Assembly: GCA_031258155.1 (NCBI GenBank)
Contig: JAIRNH010000011.1
Span: forward strand, 1 to 33,249
Origin: Helicobacteraceae bacterium
GTDB lineage: Bacteria; Campylobacterota; Campylobacteria; Campylobacterales; SZUA-545
Length of the DNA stretch: 33,249 bases
Reading direction: 5' to 3'
In this document: piece after piece, positions 33,082 to 33,249 of the stretch
How the letters are laid out: every line of letters starts with the position of its first letter
How positions within the stretch are numbered: position 1 is the stretch's first letter
Translations under genes and position numbers: made by a program
Notes under the pieces: model-generated
The model's input: only the letters and a program-made list of their open reading frames with translations
Databases searched by the model: none
Told to the model about the DNA's origin: nothing

Positions 33082-33249
33082 CTATCTCCCTAGCTTTGCC
33101 GGCGATGAATCCCGCGTCGAATTATCGTCATAAAAGCGATCGTCGTCGTCGCTCTCGCCATGACCTCCCCAACCGTCCGAGACGGACGGCAGGAACTCCA
33201 ACGTCCCGCAAGGATGTTTGAAGCAATCTCTGCGGTTTTCCATATCTAC
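33082..33249 (-). CDS. 3' end of a gene upstream of the pseudopilins (partial)
   Basis: The reading frame runs in from beyond the window edge and ends with TAG at 33084-33082, one base before the next ATG. The last 55 residues include RRDCFKHPCGTLEFLP, then an acidic, disordered stretch (GESDDDDRFYDDN) and a tail ending SSPAKLGR. No family can be named from this tail; from position it should be another pilus-operon gene. An internal Met two codons from the edge could also start a 53-residue protein. Confidence 0.6.
   Translation of the reverse strand, partial: VDMENRRDCFKHPCGTLEFLPSVSDGWGGHGESDDDDRFYDDNSTRDSSPAKLGR

Noticed and set aside
1-33249. tRNA, rRNA, integrase or transposase genes
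   Set aside because: None recognised; no cloverleaf-like gene, rRNA segment or transposase motif was seen on either strand, though small RNAs cannot be excluded by eye.

Overview
The window looks like a chromosomal piece of a Campylobacterota (Epsilonproteobacteria) genome of intermediate GC. The evidence is gene content: a four-subunit porCDAB pyruvate oxidoreductase, one fused ResB-CcsA cytochrome c synthase (CcsBA), an accD-rlmH pair, an HrgA-type protein, pseudopilins that keep Ala instead of Gly at the cleavage site, and a poly-G tract of the phase-variation type. NifQ implies a nitrogen fixer. The octamer GCGATCGC (the cyanobacterial HIP1 word) is strikingly over-represented.

Layout. 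1-2.9 kb: a minus-strand TonB-dependent receptor whose signal-peptide region is interrupted by a 14-G tract that puts it out of frame, then a mostly empty intergenic region. 2.9-6.0 kb: porC-porD-porA-porB (+), followed by a decayed tandem copy of the porB 3' end. 6.3-10.25 kb (+): an HrgA/COG2958-type protein, a secreted protein of unknown function, a PDC-sensor membrane protein and azlCD.

10.3-19.6 kb (all minus; transcribed from high to low coordinates) is the most interesting block: metC-like, metI-like, cysM-like, JAMM protease, CysO-type sulfur carrier, MoeB-rhodanese E1, family 2A (SrpI-type) encapsulin, cysteine desulfurase with a long cargo-type N-terminal extension, a previously easy-to-miss 32-codon ORF, serine O-acetyltransferase and nifQ. 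Read together, it can both take sulfur out of cysteine into a protein shell (desulfurase in encapsulin) and put sulfur back on O-acetylserine through a carrier-protein thiocarboxylate (rhodanese/E1 - CysO - CysM - JAMM), with two transsulfuration-type PLP enzymes joining cysteine to methionine. I infer a cysteine/sulfur storage-and-recovery module; each family is recognisable, but the combination is what deserves attention.

19.6-23.6 kb: a 590-bp gap with possible gene debris, then gltD, an inositol monophosphatase family gene, accD and rlmH (+), tightly coupled. 23.6-25.4 kb: a small accessory island with a start-less ribbon-helix-helix remnant, a HigBA-type toxin-antitoxin pair, a broken unrecognised gene, a tail-fibre-like Ala/Ser-rich small protein and two CRISPR-like repeat units. 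25.4-30.0 kb: YjbQ, an RsuA/RluB-type pseudouridine synthase (possibly leaderless) and divergent ccsBA. 30.0-30.4 kb: a cluster of dispersed palindromic repeats. 30.4-33.25 kb (minus): an operon of four pseudopilin/minor-pilin genes and the 3' end of a fifth gene that runs off the window.
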